From NCBI RefSeq assembly GCF_026168555.1, contig NZ_CP092471.1:2552501-2616500 (forward strand): a stretch of DNA of 64,000 nucleotides, given 5' to 3'. How positions within the stretch are numbered: position 1 is the stretch's first letter; every line of letters begins with the position of its first letter. The position numbers were made by a program, and so were the translations under genes. Under the pieces are notes generated by a model that was not told the DNA's origin, made no database searches, and saw only the letters and a list, made by a program, of their open reading frames with translations. Positions 52,086-61,196 of this stretch are shown piece by piece. Origin of the DNA: Qipengyuania spongiae. Its GTDB lineage: Bacteria; Pseudomonadota; Alphaproteobacteria; Sphingomonadales; Sphingomonadaceae.

Positions 52086-54851
52086 TCAGGCCCGGATCGA
52101 AATGGCGCCGTGACAATGCTTGTACTTGTTACCCGAACCGCAGGGGCACGGCGCGTTGCGGCTGACATTCTTGTCCGCATAGGGATCCTCGACGAAGGCG
52201 CCGCCCGGTCCCGCCGCCGCCTGAACGCTGCCCGCGAGCGCGCCGAACTCCGCCGCGCGCCGTTCCGAGCCGTCGCCATCGTTGGAATTGTCGAGGCCGG
52301 TGAGCGGATCGATATGTCCGGTGAGGAAATCGGGCAGTCCGGCGAGGATTTCGGCCGGTACCGGCTCGGGCGCCGTGTCGGCGATCCGCAACGTCATCAG
52401 CTCGCGGGTCACGTCCTCGCGCAGCGTGTCGAGCATCCGCTCGAACAGGCCGAAGGCTTCTTGCTTGTATTCGTTGATCGGCTGTTTCTGCGCGTGTGCC
52501 CGCAGCCACACCACCTGGCGCAGGGCATCAAGCGTGGCGAGGTGCTCCTTCCACTGGAAGTCGAGCTTCTGCAGCAACATGCTCTTCTCGAACGAACGCC
52601 AGCGTTGCGGGTCAGTCTTGGCGATCTTGGTTTCCATCTCTCGGTCGGCTTCGGCCTGAAGACGCTCCTCGATGATTTCCGGTTCGAGCGTATCCTCTTC
52701 CAGCCAGTCGTCGATCGGTGGATTGAGCCCGAGGACCTCCTCGACGCGTTCCTTGAGTGTGGCGATGTCCCACTGTTCGGGATAGGAGCCCGGAGGGCAG
52801 GCCTCGCCCACGATCGAATTGATCGCATCGTGACGCATATCGACCACCACGTCGTCGACCGCCTCGGAATCCATGATCTCCGCGCGCTGTTCGTAAATGA
52901 CCTTGCGCTGATCGTTCATCACGTCGTCGTACTGAACGACCTGCTTGCGCGCTTCGTAATTGCGCGCCTCGACCTTCTTCTGCGCGGTCTCGATGGCCTT
53001 GCTAAGCCATTTGGAGCCGATCGCCTCGCCATCCTCAAGATTTGAGTTCATCATGCGAGAGAACAGCGTGTCGGGCCCGAAGATGCGCAGCAGATCGTCC
53101 TCGAGGCAGAGGTAGAAGCGGCTGAGGCCGGGATCGCCCTGACGGCCCGAACGGCCGCGCAGCTGGTTGTCGATACGACGCGATTCGTGCCGCTCGGTGC
53201 CCAGCACGAACAGGCCACCGGCATCGAGCACGCGCTGCTTTTCCTCGGCGATTTCCTGCTTGATACGGGCGATCGCCTCGTCACGTTCGGGCCCCTCGGG
53301 CATGTCGGAAAGCTCGTCTTCCATGCGGAATTCGAGATTGCCTCCGAGCTGGATGTCGGTGCCGCGACCGGCCATGTTGGTGGCGATGGTAACCGCGCCG
53401 ATGCGGCCAGCCTGCGCCACGATATGCGCCTCGCGCTCGTGCTGGCGGGCGTTAAGCACCTCGTGCCTGACCCCTTCCTGTTCGAGGAAGCGGCTGAGAA
53501 GTTCGCTCTTCTCGATCGAGACCGTGCCGACCAGCACTGGCTGGCCCTTGTCGTTATGCTCGCGGATCGATTTTGCGATGGCCTGGAACTTGTCCATCGT
53601 GTTCTTGTAGAACTGGTCGTCCTCATCGATCCGGGTGACAGGCTTGTTGGTCGGAATCTCGGCGACGTTGAGCTTGTAGATGTCCCAGAACTCGCTGGCC
53701 TCGGTGGCGGCGGTGCCGGTCATGCCGGACAGCTTGGGGTACATGCGGAAATAGTTCTGGAAGGTGATCGAGGCCATGGTCTGGTTCTCGGGCTCGATCT
53801 TCACGCCCTCCTTCGCCTCGACCGCTTGGTGGAGGCCGTTCGACCATCGGCGGCCTTCCATCATGCGTCCGGTGAACTCGTCGATGATGACGACCTTGTC
53901 GTCCTTCACGATATAGTCCGTGTCGCGCTTGAACATGATGTTCGCTTTCAGCGCCTGGTCGAGATGGTGGACGACCTGAGTGTTCTCGACATCGTAGAGA
54001 TTGTCGGTTTCAAGCAGACCCGCCTCGGACAGCTTGGCCTCGATCGCATCGGTGCCTTCCTCGGTCCAGGTAATGTTCTTGGTCTTCTCGTCGGCTTCGT
54101 ACCACTCGTCATCGAGATCCTGCACGATCGCGTCGATCTGGACGTAAAGCTCTGATTTGTCCTCGGTCGGGCCGGAAATGATCAGCGGCGTGCGCGCCTC
54201 GTCGATCAGGATCGAATCGACCTCGTCGACAATCGCGTAATTGAACGGGCGCTGCGTCATCTGGCTGCGCTCGTGCTTCATGTTGTCGCGCAGATAGTCG
54301 AAACCGAACTCGTTGTTCGTGCCGTAGGTGATGTCGGCGTTGTAGGCGTCGCGCTTCTCGAACTCGTTCTGGTTCGGCACGATCACGCCGGTGGTGAGGC
54401 CGAGGAAGCGATAGAGCTGCCCCATCGATTCCGCGTCGCGCCGGGCGAGGTAGTCGTTGACCGTTACGACATGGACGCCCTTGCCTTCCAGCGCATTGAG
54501 ATAGGTCGCAAGCGTCGCAACCAGGGTCTTGCCCTCGCCGGTGCGCATTTCGGCGATCTCGCCGCGGTGGAGCACGATGCCGCCGACGATCTGCACGTCG
54601 AAATGGCGCAGGCCGAGCACCCGCACGGACGCCTCGCGCACGGTGGCGAAGGCTTCGGGCAGCAGGTCGTCGAGCTTGGTGCCCTCGTCCAGCATCCGCC
54701 GGAACTTCTCGGTCTGGGCGGACAGTTCCTCGTCCGAGAGCGCCTGAATCTGGTCTTCTAGGGCGTTCACCTGGCTCACCAGCTTCTGCATCGAGGCGAC
54801 GTAGCGTTCGTTCGAGGATCCGAAGATCGACTTCATCAGGGATTTCATCAT
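52086..54851 (-). CDS. secA: Protein translocase ATPase SecA
   Basis: A 921-residue motor that drives unfolded proteins through SecYEG. Motifs: Walker A MRTGEGKT (about 102-109), [19 protein letters not shown], the preprotein cross-linking domain, [11 protein letters not shown] and the C-terminal zinc site [12 protein letters not shown]. Full length with tandem start codons (54851 or 54836). It supports export of many products encoded here, including the exosortase substrate. Confidence 0.98.
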   Translation of the reverse strand: MMKSLMKSIFGSSNERYVASMQKLVSQVNALEDQIQALSDEELSAQTEKFRRMLDEGTKLDDLLPEAFATVREASVRVLGLRHFDVQIVGGIVLHRGEIAEMRTGEGKTLVATLATYLNALEGKGVHVVTVNDYLARRDAESMGQLYRFLGLTTGVIVPNQNEFEKRDAYNADITYGTNNEFGFDYLRDNMKHERSQMTQRPFNYAIVDEVDSILIDEARTPLIISGPTEDKSELYVQIDAIVQDLDDEWYEADEKTKNITWTEEGTDAIEAKLSEAGLLETDNLYDVENTQVVHHLDQALKANIMFKRDTDYIVKDDKVVIIDEFTGRMMEGRRWSNGLHQAVEAKEGVKIEPENQTMASITFQNYFRMYPKLSGMTGTAATEASEFWDIYKLNVAEIPTNKPVTRIDEDDQFYKNTMDKFQAIAKSIREHNDKGQPVLVGTVSIEKSELLSRFLEQEGVRHEVLNARQHEREAHIVAQAGRIGAVTIATNMAGRGTDIQLGGNLEFRMEDELSDMPEGPERDEAIARIKQEIAEEKQRVLDAGGLFVLGTERHESRRIDNQLRGRSGRQGDPGLSRFYLCLEDDLLRIFGPDTLFSRMMNSNLEDGEAIGSKWLSKAIETAQKKVEARNYEARKQVVQYDDVMNDQRKVIYEQRAEIMDSEAVDDVVVDMRHDAINSIVGEACPPGSYPEQWDIATLKERVEEVLGLNPPIDDWLEEDTLEPEIIEERLQAEADREMETKIAKTDPQRWRSFEKSMLLQKLDFQWKEHLATLDALRQVVWLRAHAQKQPINEYKQEAFGLFERMLDTLREDVTRELMTLRIADTAPEPVPAEILAGLPDFLTGHIDPLTGLDNSNDGDGSERRAAEFGALAGSVQAAAGPGGAFVEDPYADKNVSRNAPCPCGSGNKYKHCHGAISIRA

Positions 54852-54945
54852 GATACGGGGCTTTCGCGCGAAATTCTAAAAGGAAAGCGCCCGCGCACGC
54901 ATCATGGTGCCGGGCGAACAGGGCCGGTCGGGAAAGCGAAGGAAG

Positions 54946-55215
54946 CTATTCGAGCGCGCGATCGGGGCCGAACATCACCGTGGGGAGATAGATCGTCACG
55001 GGACGTTCGTCGGCGCAGGGCGCGGGTTTCAGGCCGCGTTTGCGCGCCGCCTGCTGACGCGCCTCGCATTCCTCGGCCGGTGTCTTGGCCTTGTCACTCT
55101 GGCTCGAAGCGATCTCGAGCTGCTCCAGCGCTTCGGCGAAGCTGGCCTGCGCAGGGGCACCCACGGCGGCAAGGCCGGTGACGAGCGCAAGGCAGGCGAG
55201 AAGGCGACGAAGCAT
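54946..55215 (-). CDS. Small secreted hypothetical protein (89 aa)
   Basis: From ATG at 55215 the protein begins MLRRLLACLALVTGLAAVGAPAQAS, a clear signal peptide with an AQA cleavage site. The mature part is short and charged (LEQLEIASSQSDKAKTPAEECEARQQAARKRG) with two Cys that may form a disulfide. No family recognised. It lies upstream of secA on the same strand, 94 bp away, and is divergent from argJ. Confidence 0.75.
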   Translation of the reverse strand: MLRRLLACLALVTGLAAVGAPAQASFAEALEQLEIASSQSDKAKTPAEECEARQQAARKRGLKPAPCADERPVTIYLPTVMFGPDRALE

Positions 55216-55303
55216 CGTCCACCGGAGATAAGTTCTGCCAGCCATCGCGTCCACCCCTCAATCCGCGTTTACCTGGGCGGCGATCCTTCCTAACGAGCGG
55301 TGA

Positions 55304-56527
55304 ATGGACCTTGAACGATCGCCGCTGGCCTGCCCTTTCCCCGACCTCCCGCCGATTTCCGGAGCGACTTTGCGCGTGGCGCGAGCGCGATACAAGGAAT
55401 GGGACCGCTGCGACCTGACCTTCGCAGAGCTTGCCGAAGGCACGGCGGTAGCCGGCGTCTTCACTCGCAGTGCATGCGCCTCCAGCGAAGTCGAGATCGG
55501 GCGCGCGCAAGTGCCGGGCCGTGCCCGTGCACTCGTCGTCAATGCGGGCAATTCCAATGCCTTTACCGGCCATCGCGGGCGCGAGGCGGTGGACGGGATC
55601 GTGGCGCAGGTGGCGGATGCGCTCGGTTGCGCGGCCGAGGCGGTGTTCGTCTCGTCCACCGGCGTGATCGGCGTGCCGCTGCCCCTCGACAATGCGCGGG
55701 CCGGGATCGCCGCCGCGCTGGAGGCCGCACCCTGCGGGTGGGAAGAGGCGGCGGAGACGATCGGCACGACCGACACCTTCGCCAAGGGGGCAGGTGCGTC
55801 GGCCATGATCGGCGAGACGCGAGTCGAGCTTGCAGGCATCGTCAAGGGCAGCGGCATGATCGCGCCCGACATGGCGACCATGCTCGGCTATATCTTTACT
55901 GACGCGGCGGTCGAGCCAGCCTTTCTCCAGGAAATGCTGGCCAAGGCGAACGGCGAGAGTTTTTCCTGCATCACGGTCGACGGCGATACCTCGACCAGCG
56001 ACACAGTGCTCGCCTTTGCCACCGGCGCCGCCAGACATGCGCCGCTGGCCGGGTGGGACAGCCCGGGGGCCGACGCCTTTTACGCCGCGCTGCGTTCGGT
56101 GTGTCTCGACCTCGCCCAGCTCGTGGTTCGCGACGGCGAGGGGGCGCGCAAGTTCATCGAAATCGCGGTGTTCGGCGCGCAGTCCGATGACAGCGCGCGG
56201 CGGATCGCCATGTCGGTAGCAAACTCCCCGCTGGTGAAGACCGCCATCGCGGGAGAGGACGCCAATTGGGGCCGCGTCGTCATGGCCGTGGGCAAAGCGG
56301 GCGAGCCTGCCGATCGCGACCGTCTCTCGATCGGCTTCGGCGGGACGTGGGCCGCGCGCGAAGGCCAGCCGCTGACAAATTACGACGAGGCGCCGGTTGC
56401 CGACCACCTTCGCGGGCAGAACATTAGGATCGACGTCGATCTCGGGATTGGCGAGGGAAGCGCGACGGTGTGGACCTGCGATCTGACGCATGGCTATATC
56501 GACATCAATGCGGATTATCGCTCGTGA
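55304..56527 (+). CDS. argJ: Bifunctional ornithine acetyltransferase/N-acetylglutamate synthase
   Basis: A 407-residue enzyme of the cyclic arginine pathway. It is made as one chain that cleaves itself before Thr192 in PDMATMLGYIF; Thr192 then acts as the acetyl-transfer nucleophile. Other family segments are VVNAGNSNAFTG, VFVSSTGVIGVPL, CITVDGDTSTSDT and GEDANWGRVVMAVG. Its stop overlaps the GTG start of the IMPase gene (GTGA). Confidence 0.97.
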   Translation: MDLERSPLACPFPDLPPISGATLRVARARYKEWDRCDLTFAELAEGTAVAGVFTRSACASSEVEIGRAQVPGRARALVVNAGNSNAFTGHRGREAVDGIVAQVADALGCAAEAVFVSSTGVIGVPLPLDNARAGIAAALEAAPCGWEEAAETIGTTDTFAKGAGASAMIGETRVELAGIVKGSGMIAPDMATMLGYIFTDAAVEPAFLQEMLAKANGESFSCITVDGDTSTSDTVLAFATGAARHAPLAGWDSPGADAFYAALRSVCLDLAQLVVRDGEGARKFIEIAVFGAQSDDSARRIAMSVANSPLVKTAIAGEDANWGRVVMAVGKAGEPADRDRLSIGFGGTWAAREGQPLTNYDEAPVADHLRGQNIRIDVDLGIGEGSATVWTCDLTHGYIDINADYRS

Positions 56528-57330
56528 GCGTGCTCGACCGTGAGGTGCTCGCCCTGATGCGGCGCGCGAGCGAGGAAGCGATTCTCCCGCATTACCGCAA
56601 TCTGTCGGAAAGCGAGGTGCGCGAGAAAGCGGCCGACGATGTCGTGACCGTGGCCGATCATGCTTCCGAGGCTCTGCTGACCGAAGGGCTCGCGAGGCTC
56701 AATCCCGGCATCGCCATCGTCGGCGAGGAAGCGGCAGAGGCCGATCCGGCCATCATGGACGCGCTCGCCGGCCCCTGCTGGATCGTCGATCCTCTCGACG
56801 GGACCAACAATTTCGCATTCGGCAAGCCGCCTTTCGGCATTCTCGTCGCCCTCGCCGAACATGGCGAGGCTAAGTCCGGCTGGATCTACGATTGCCTGAG
56901 CGGGCGTTTTTGCGCCGCGCATTTGGGGGAAGGCGCATATATCGACGGCGAGCAAATCGCCGCGCGCCCGACCGGCGAGGAGCCGCCGGTCGCCGCGATC
57001 TCGCTAGTCTTCATGGACCGGATACAGCGGGATCGAGTGACGACCCATATCGCGCCACATTACCGGATGGTCGACATTCCGCGCTGCGCCGCAGAACAAT
57101 ATCCACGCCTGGCGCTGGGCGAGAACGATGTCTCCATCTTCGAACGCACGCTACCGTGGGATCATGCCGCGGCCGCGCTATGGCTCAACGAGGCTGGCGG
57201 CCGCGTGGCCCGTCCCAGCGGTCTGCCCTACCGGGTCGACGAATGGCGCGAGCCAGGACTGATCGGTGCATCCTCGCCGCGCTTGTGGGACGAGCTGGCA
57301 GAACGTCTGGCCGCGCTCGCCCCAGATTAA
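56524..57330 (+). CDS. Inositol monophosphatase family protein
   Basis: A 268-residue Mg-dependent phosphatase (GTG at 56524). Metal-binding motifs: GEEAAEADP, WIVDPLDGTNNFAFG and LPWDHAAAALWLNEAGG. The family includes SuhB, CysQ and HisN-type phosphatases; the specific substrate is not clear from the motifs. It is translated with argJ through a GTGA overlap. Confidence 0.9.
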   Translation: MSVLDREVLALMRRASEEAILPHYRNLSESEVREKAADDVVTVADHASEALLTEGLARLNPGIAIVGEEAAEADPAIMDALAGPCWIVDPLDGTNNFAFGKPPFGILVALAEHGEAKSGWIYDCLSGRFCAAHLGEGAYIDGEQIAARPTGEEPPVAAISLVFMDRIQRDRVTTHIAPHYRMVDIPRCAAEQYPRLALGENDVSIFERTLPWDHAAAALWLNEAGGRVARPSGLPYRVDEWREPGLIGASSPRLWDELAERLAALAPD

Positions 57331-57345
57331 ATCAGATCGCGTAGA

Positions 57346-57666
57346 TCAGAGTTCGCCCTCGAGCCAATTCTTCAGCTGACCCTTGGGCACCGCGCCGCGC
57401 ATATTGGCGGCGGGCTGGCCGTCCTTGAACAGCACGAGATAGGGGATCGACTGGACGCCCATCTTCCCGGGCACGTCGGGGTTGGCCATGATGTCCATCT
57501 TGGCGATGGTGATCTGATCCTTCATCTCGTCGCTCAGTTCCTCGAGCGCAGGCGCGATCATCTTGCACGGGCCGCACCAGTCCGCCCAGAAATCCACCAG
57601 CACGGGCTTGTCCGAACCGAGGACGTCCGTTTCGAAACTGGAATCGGTGACTTCGACGGTTGCCAT
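57346..57666 (-). CDS. trxA: Thioredoxin
   Basis: A 106-residue classical thioredoxin with active site WADWCGPCK (Cys31, Cys34) and the cis-Pro loop GVQSIPYLVLF. ATG at 57666 lies 6 bp after AGGAGA. It reduces cytoplasmic protein disulfides. Conserved placement next to addA is usual in alphaproteobacteria. Confidence 0.97.
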   Translation of the reverse strand: MATVEVTDSSFETDVLGSDKPVLVDFWADWCGPCKMIAPALEELSDEMKDQITIAKMDIMANPDVPGKMGVQSIPYLVLFKDGQPAANMRGAVPKGQLKNWLEGEL

Positions 57667-57716
57667 AATCAATCTCCTGTAGGTCGTGTTGCTTTTAATC
57701 TAGGCGGTCGCTTCGA

Positions 57717-60700
57717 TCACTCAACCGATGGCGGCGCAAAACTTTCCGCAGGACCGTCGAGCGCACCGCGATAGCGGGCAAGCATTTCCGGCGGCAGTTC
57801 GATCAGCTGCGGCGTCTGGGTGTAAAGCACGGCGGCGCGAATCTCCCGACCCGGATAGATCGCTGCCAGCGCCGCGACATAGGCGGCGAGCTGGCGGCGG
57901 GTCGCTTCGGGCACGTCGTGGAGACCGCCCGGCGGGCGGCGCGCGGTCTTGAAATCGACGACCGTGACGGCCTCGGGGGTGAGCAGCAGCCTGTCGGCGA
58001 TGCCCGACACCACCGCCCCCTCGACGATCGCCGCGAGCGGGACTTCCGCCAGCGCATCCGGCCCGAACACAGCCGCAAAATCGGGATGATCGAGGACACC
58101 GAGCGCGCGATCAAGAACTTCTGCGCGATCCTCTTCAGGCATTTCGACTGCCCGACGCGTCAGCCAGGCGCGCGCCTTTTCCTCGCGTTCGCCCGGCGCG
58201 ACATCCGGCAGCCGCTCGAGCAGGGCGTGGATCAGCACGCCGCGCCGCGCCGCCATTGCGGTGTGTTCGGGTGGCAGGGGCGGATCGCTGCCCTCTTCTC
58301 CGCCAAGACCCGAGGGTGCGAGCGGGCGCGGCGGGCGAGGTTCCGGGCCGACCGGCTCCTTCGCCCAGCGCGGCAAATCGGGACCGTCAGGTTCGCGCGC
58401 TTCGTCCGCTCGCTCTGGGACCGAAGGCGCCCCCTCTCCCAGTTCCCAGCGCGCGCCCCAGATATCGTCCGCCAGCCCCTCGCCCGCGTCGAACAGCGTG
58501 CGCAGCCGCGCATACCAGCTGTCCTCGTGCGGACCGTTCCTCGCATCGCGCGGGCCGAGGGAGCCGCCGATGAACAACGCCTCCTCCGCCCGCGTCATCG
58601 CGACGTAGAGCAGCCGCCAGTGCTCCTCCATCGAGGTGGCTCGGGCCGCCTCGTCGAGCGCCAGAACCGGGCCAGCCTTCTCGTCCTTCGGCAGGCCGGG
58701 TAGCGGCACCTTCGCGGTATCTCCCCCACCCACGGCGTCGAATTCCATCTCCAGATCGGTTGAGGGATCGGGCCGGATTGCCGCGTCCGCTAGGATCACG
58801 ATCGGCGCCTGAAGACCCTTGGAGCCATGCACGGTCATCACCCGCACCTGATCGCCGCCCTCGCCCGCCTCGCGCTTCAACTCGCCGTCTCCGGCATCGA
58901 ACCAGCGGATGAAGCCTTGCAGGCTCGCCACATGGCTGGTGGCATAGGCGTTGGCGGCGTTCAGCAGTTCGTCGATCGGATCGTTCGCCTCGCGCCCCAG
59001 CCGTGCGACCAGCGCGCGCCGCCCGTCCATCGGGCCGACGAGGATCCAGTGCAGCAATTGTTGCGGGCTATCGTAATCGGCGCGGCGCAGAATTTCGCGC
59101 AAGGTCGCGACCGTGCCGGCTACGAAAGGGTCATCTACGCCGCGCAGATGCTCCCACAGCCTCACTCCGCGCGCCCGATAGCCATGTTCGAGCAATTGCT
59201 CCTGGCTCCAGCCTACCAGCGGCGAAACCAGCAGGTTCGCCAGCGTCAGATCGTCGAGCGGCTGGGCGGCAAAACGGATCGCCGCCATCAGATCCTTCAC
59301 CGCCAGCGGATTGCCGAGCCGCAGCCGGTCGACACCTGCCACCGGCACGCCGCGGCGATAGAGCCGCTGCACGGTAAGCGAGGCGAGATCGCGCCGCTTC
59401 TGCACCAGCACCATGACATCGCCCGCTGTCGCCCGGCGGCTCTCTCCGCCCTTGACCAGAGTGAAGCCAGGCCCTTCGGGATCGAGCCAGCGCGCCACCT
59501 GCCGCGCGATGTTGTCGGCGAGCTTGCGGTCGTGCTTGCCAAGCCAACTCGCATCCTCCTCGCCTTCTTCCATGCCGCTGTCGGCGTGGACCGTGTTCCA
59601 CAGCGTCACCAGTCCCGGCGCATCCGCCCCGATATGAGGCGGCGCCGCATCGCGCAGGCCCAGCGCGCCGGGACCGATCGCCGCGATCGCCCGGTCGACG
59701 AATTCGAGGATCGTCGCATTGCTGCGATAGCTTTGGCCGAGGTCGTATTCGCGCAACCGACGGACGAAATCCTCGCGCCCGCCTTCTTCGGCGGCGAGCG
59801 CGGTCGCTTCCATCCGCTTTCCGAACCAGTCGCGCGCGTCGCGGAAATTGGTCGGGCTGGTCCCCTGAAAGCCGTAGATCGCCTGCTTGTAGTCGCCGAC
59901 CGTGAAGATCGTGCGGTTGGCCTGCTCGCGCGCACCGTAACCAGCGAAGAAATCGTCCGTCAGGGCCTTGATGATCTGCCACTGGGCGCGGTTCGTGTCC
60001 TGTGCCTCGTCGATCAGGATGTGGTCGAAACTGCGGTCGAGCTTGAAGCGGATCCAGTCTGCCACCGCGCTGTCCGAGAGCAGGCGCGCGGCGCGCAGGA
60101 TCAGGTCGTCGAAATCGACCAGCCCTTCGCGCGCCTTGGCCTCCTGCCAATTGAGAGCAAAGGCCCGGCCGGCCTCGAGTTGGGGCGCGAGGAATTGGGC
60201 GAGGTCAAGCAGCTTGCGACGCGACATCGCCGCCGCCACCGATTCGGCCAGCCTTTCCTGATGCGCGGCAAATTGCGGATCGACCTTCTCCGCCCCGGCC
60301 ATTTTCCGGGGGCGGCCGTCTTTCTTGAGGAACGTGTCGAAGAACTCGCCGAGGCCTGCCAATCGCCGGTCGTTGTCGAGCAGGAGCCAGCGTTCGGCAA
60401 AGTCCGCGGCCTTCTGACCCGTGGCCGCCGTCCACCCCCGCGCCGCATCGCGGGAGGCCCGGAGGCAGGCGAGCGGAAATTCGGCATCGCCACACGCCTC
60501 GGCCACCCAGCCCTCGCCCGCATCGGACGGAATGCCGAGCAGGCGCCGAACCGGCACGTCGAGCTCGTGCTGCCAGCCCGGCTGCTCCCACAGTTCCATG
60601 TGCCCGGCGCAACGCATCAGCCAGCCCATCACCGCGTCCGGCCCTTTGCGGCGGCTGAGTTCGGCGATCGCCTCACGCACCTTGGGGCTGCTTCCGGCCA

Positions 60701-61196
60701 GCAGCGCGGAGAGAACATCACGGCTGAGCAGATCGCGATCCCGGTCTTCCATCGCGCGCGAACCGGGCAGAATTTCTGCCTCGGCAGGAAAAGCCGAAAG
60801 AAGATACTGGGCGAAGGCGTGGATCGTATCGATCCGCAGCCCGCCGCCGGGGCAGTCGAGCACGCGCGCGAAGAGCGAGCGCGCCCGTGCCTGCGTTTCG
60901 GGATCGATCGGCGCACCGAGATGGTCGAGTTCGCGAGCCAGCTGCGCGCCGTCCATTCGCACCCAGCGCGCCAGCACGGCGTTCACCCGGACCGCCATCT
61001 CCGCCGCGCCCGCCTTGGTGAAAGTGAGGCACAAGATCTGCGAGGGATCGGCACCGGGCTCCAGCAGCAGGCGCAGCACGCGGGCCGAGAGAACCTGCGT
61101 CTTGCCGGTCCCCGCACTTGCCGAGAGCCAGACGCTTTCCTGCGGGTCGACCGCATCGCGCTGGGCGCCCTGGAGAGGAAAGACCCGGCCGCTCAC
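57717..61196 (-). CDS. addA: Double-strand break repair helicase-nuclease subunit AddA
   Basis: An 1159-residue UvrD/RecB-like subunit. Walker A SASAGTGKTQVLSARVL lies near the start, helicase motif II is HILIDEAQDTNRAQW, later RVMTVHGSKGLQAP, and the C-terminal nuclease has VVSGIADRLLLTPEAVTVVDFKT. It works with AddB to resect DNA ends for RecA. The GTG at 61196 overlaps the addB stop (GTGA). Confidence 0.97.
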   Translation of the reverse strand: MSGRVFPLQGAQRDAVDPQESVWLSASAGTGKTQVLSARVLRLLLEPGADPSQILCLTFTKAGAAEMAVRVNAVLARWVRMDGAQLARELDHLGAPIDPETQARARSLFARVLDCPGGGLRIDTIHAFAQYLLSAFPAEAEILPGSRAMEDRDRDLLSRDVLSALLAGSSPKVREAIAELSRRKGPDAVMGWLMRCAGHMELWEQPGWQHELDVPVRRLLGIPSDAGEGWVAEACGDAEFPLACLRASRDAARGWTAATGQKAADFAERWLLLDNDRRLAGLGEFFDTFLKKDGRPRKMAGAEKVDPQFAAHQERLAESVAAAMSRRKLLDLAQFLAPQLEAGRAFALNWQEAKAREGLVDFDDLILRAARLLSDSAVADWIRFKLDRSFDHILIDEAQDTNRAQWQIIKALTDDFFAGYGAREQANRTIFTVGDYKQAIYGFQGTSPTNFRDARDWFGKRMEATALAAEEGGREDFVRRLREYDLGQSYRSNATILEFVDRAIAAIGPGALGLRDAAPPHIGADAPGLVTLWNTVHADSGMEEGEEDASWLGKHDRKLADNIARQVARWLDPEGPGFTLVKGGESRRATAGDVMVLVQKRRDLASLTVQRLYRRGVPVAGVDRLRLGNPLAVKDLMAAIRFAAQPLDDLTLANLLVSPLVGWSQEQLLEHGYRARGVRLWEHLRGVDDPFVAGTVATLREILRRADYDSPQQLLHWILVGPMDGRRALVARLGREANDPIDELLNAANAYATSHVASLQGFIRWFDAGDGELKREAGEGGDQVRVMTVHGSKGLQAPIVILADAAIRPDPSTDLEMEFDAVGGGDTAKVPLPGLPKDEKAGPVLALDEAARATSMEEHWRLLYVAMTRAEEALFIGGSLGPRDARNGPHEDSWYARLRTLFDAGEGLADDIWGARWELGEGAPSVPERADEAREPDGPDLPRWAKEPVGPEPRPPRPLAPSGLGGEEGSDPPLPPEHTAMAARRGVLIHALLERLPDVAPGEREEKARAWLTRRAVEMPEEDRAEVLDRALGVLDHPDFAAVFGPDALAEVPLAAIVEGAVVSGIADRLLLTPEAVTVVDFKTARRPPGGLHDVPEATRRQLAAYVAALAAIYPGREIRAAVLYTQTPQLIELPPEMLARYRGALDGPAESFAPPSVE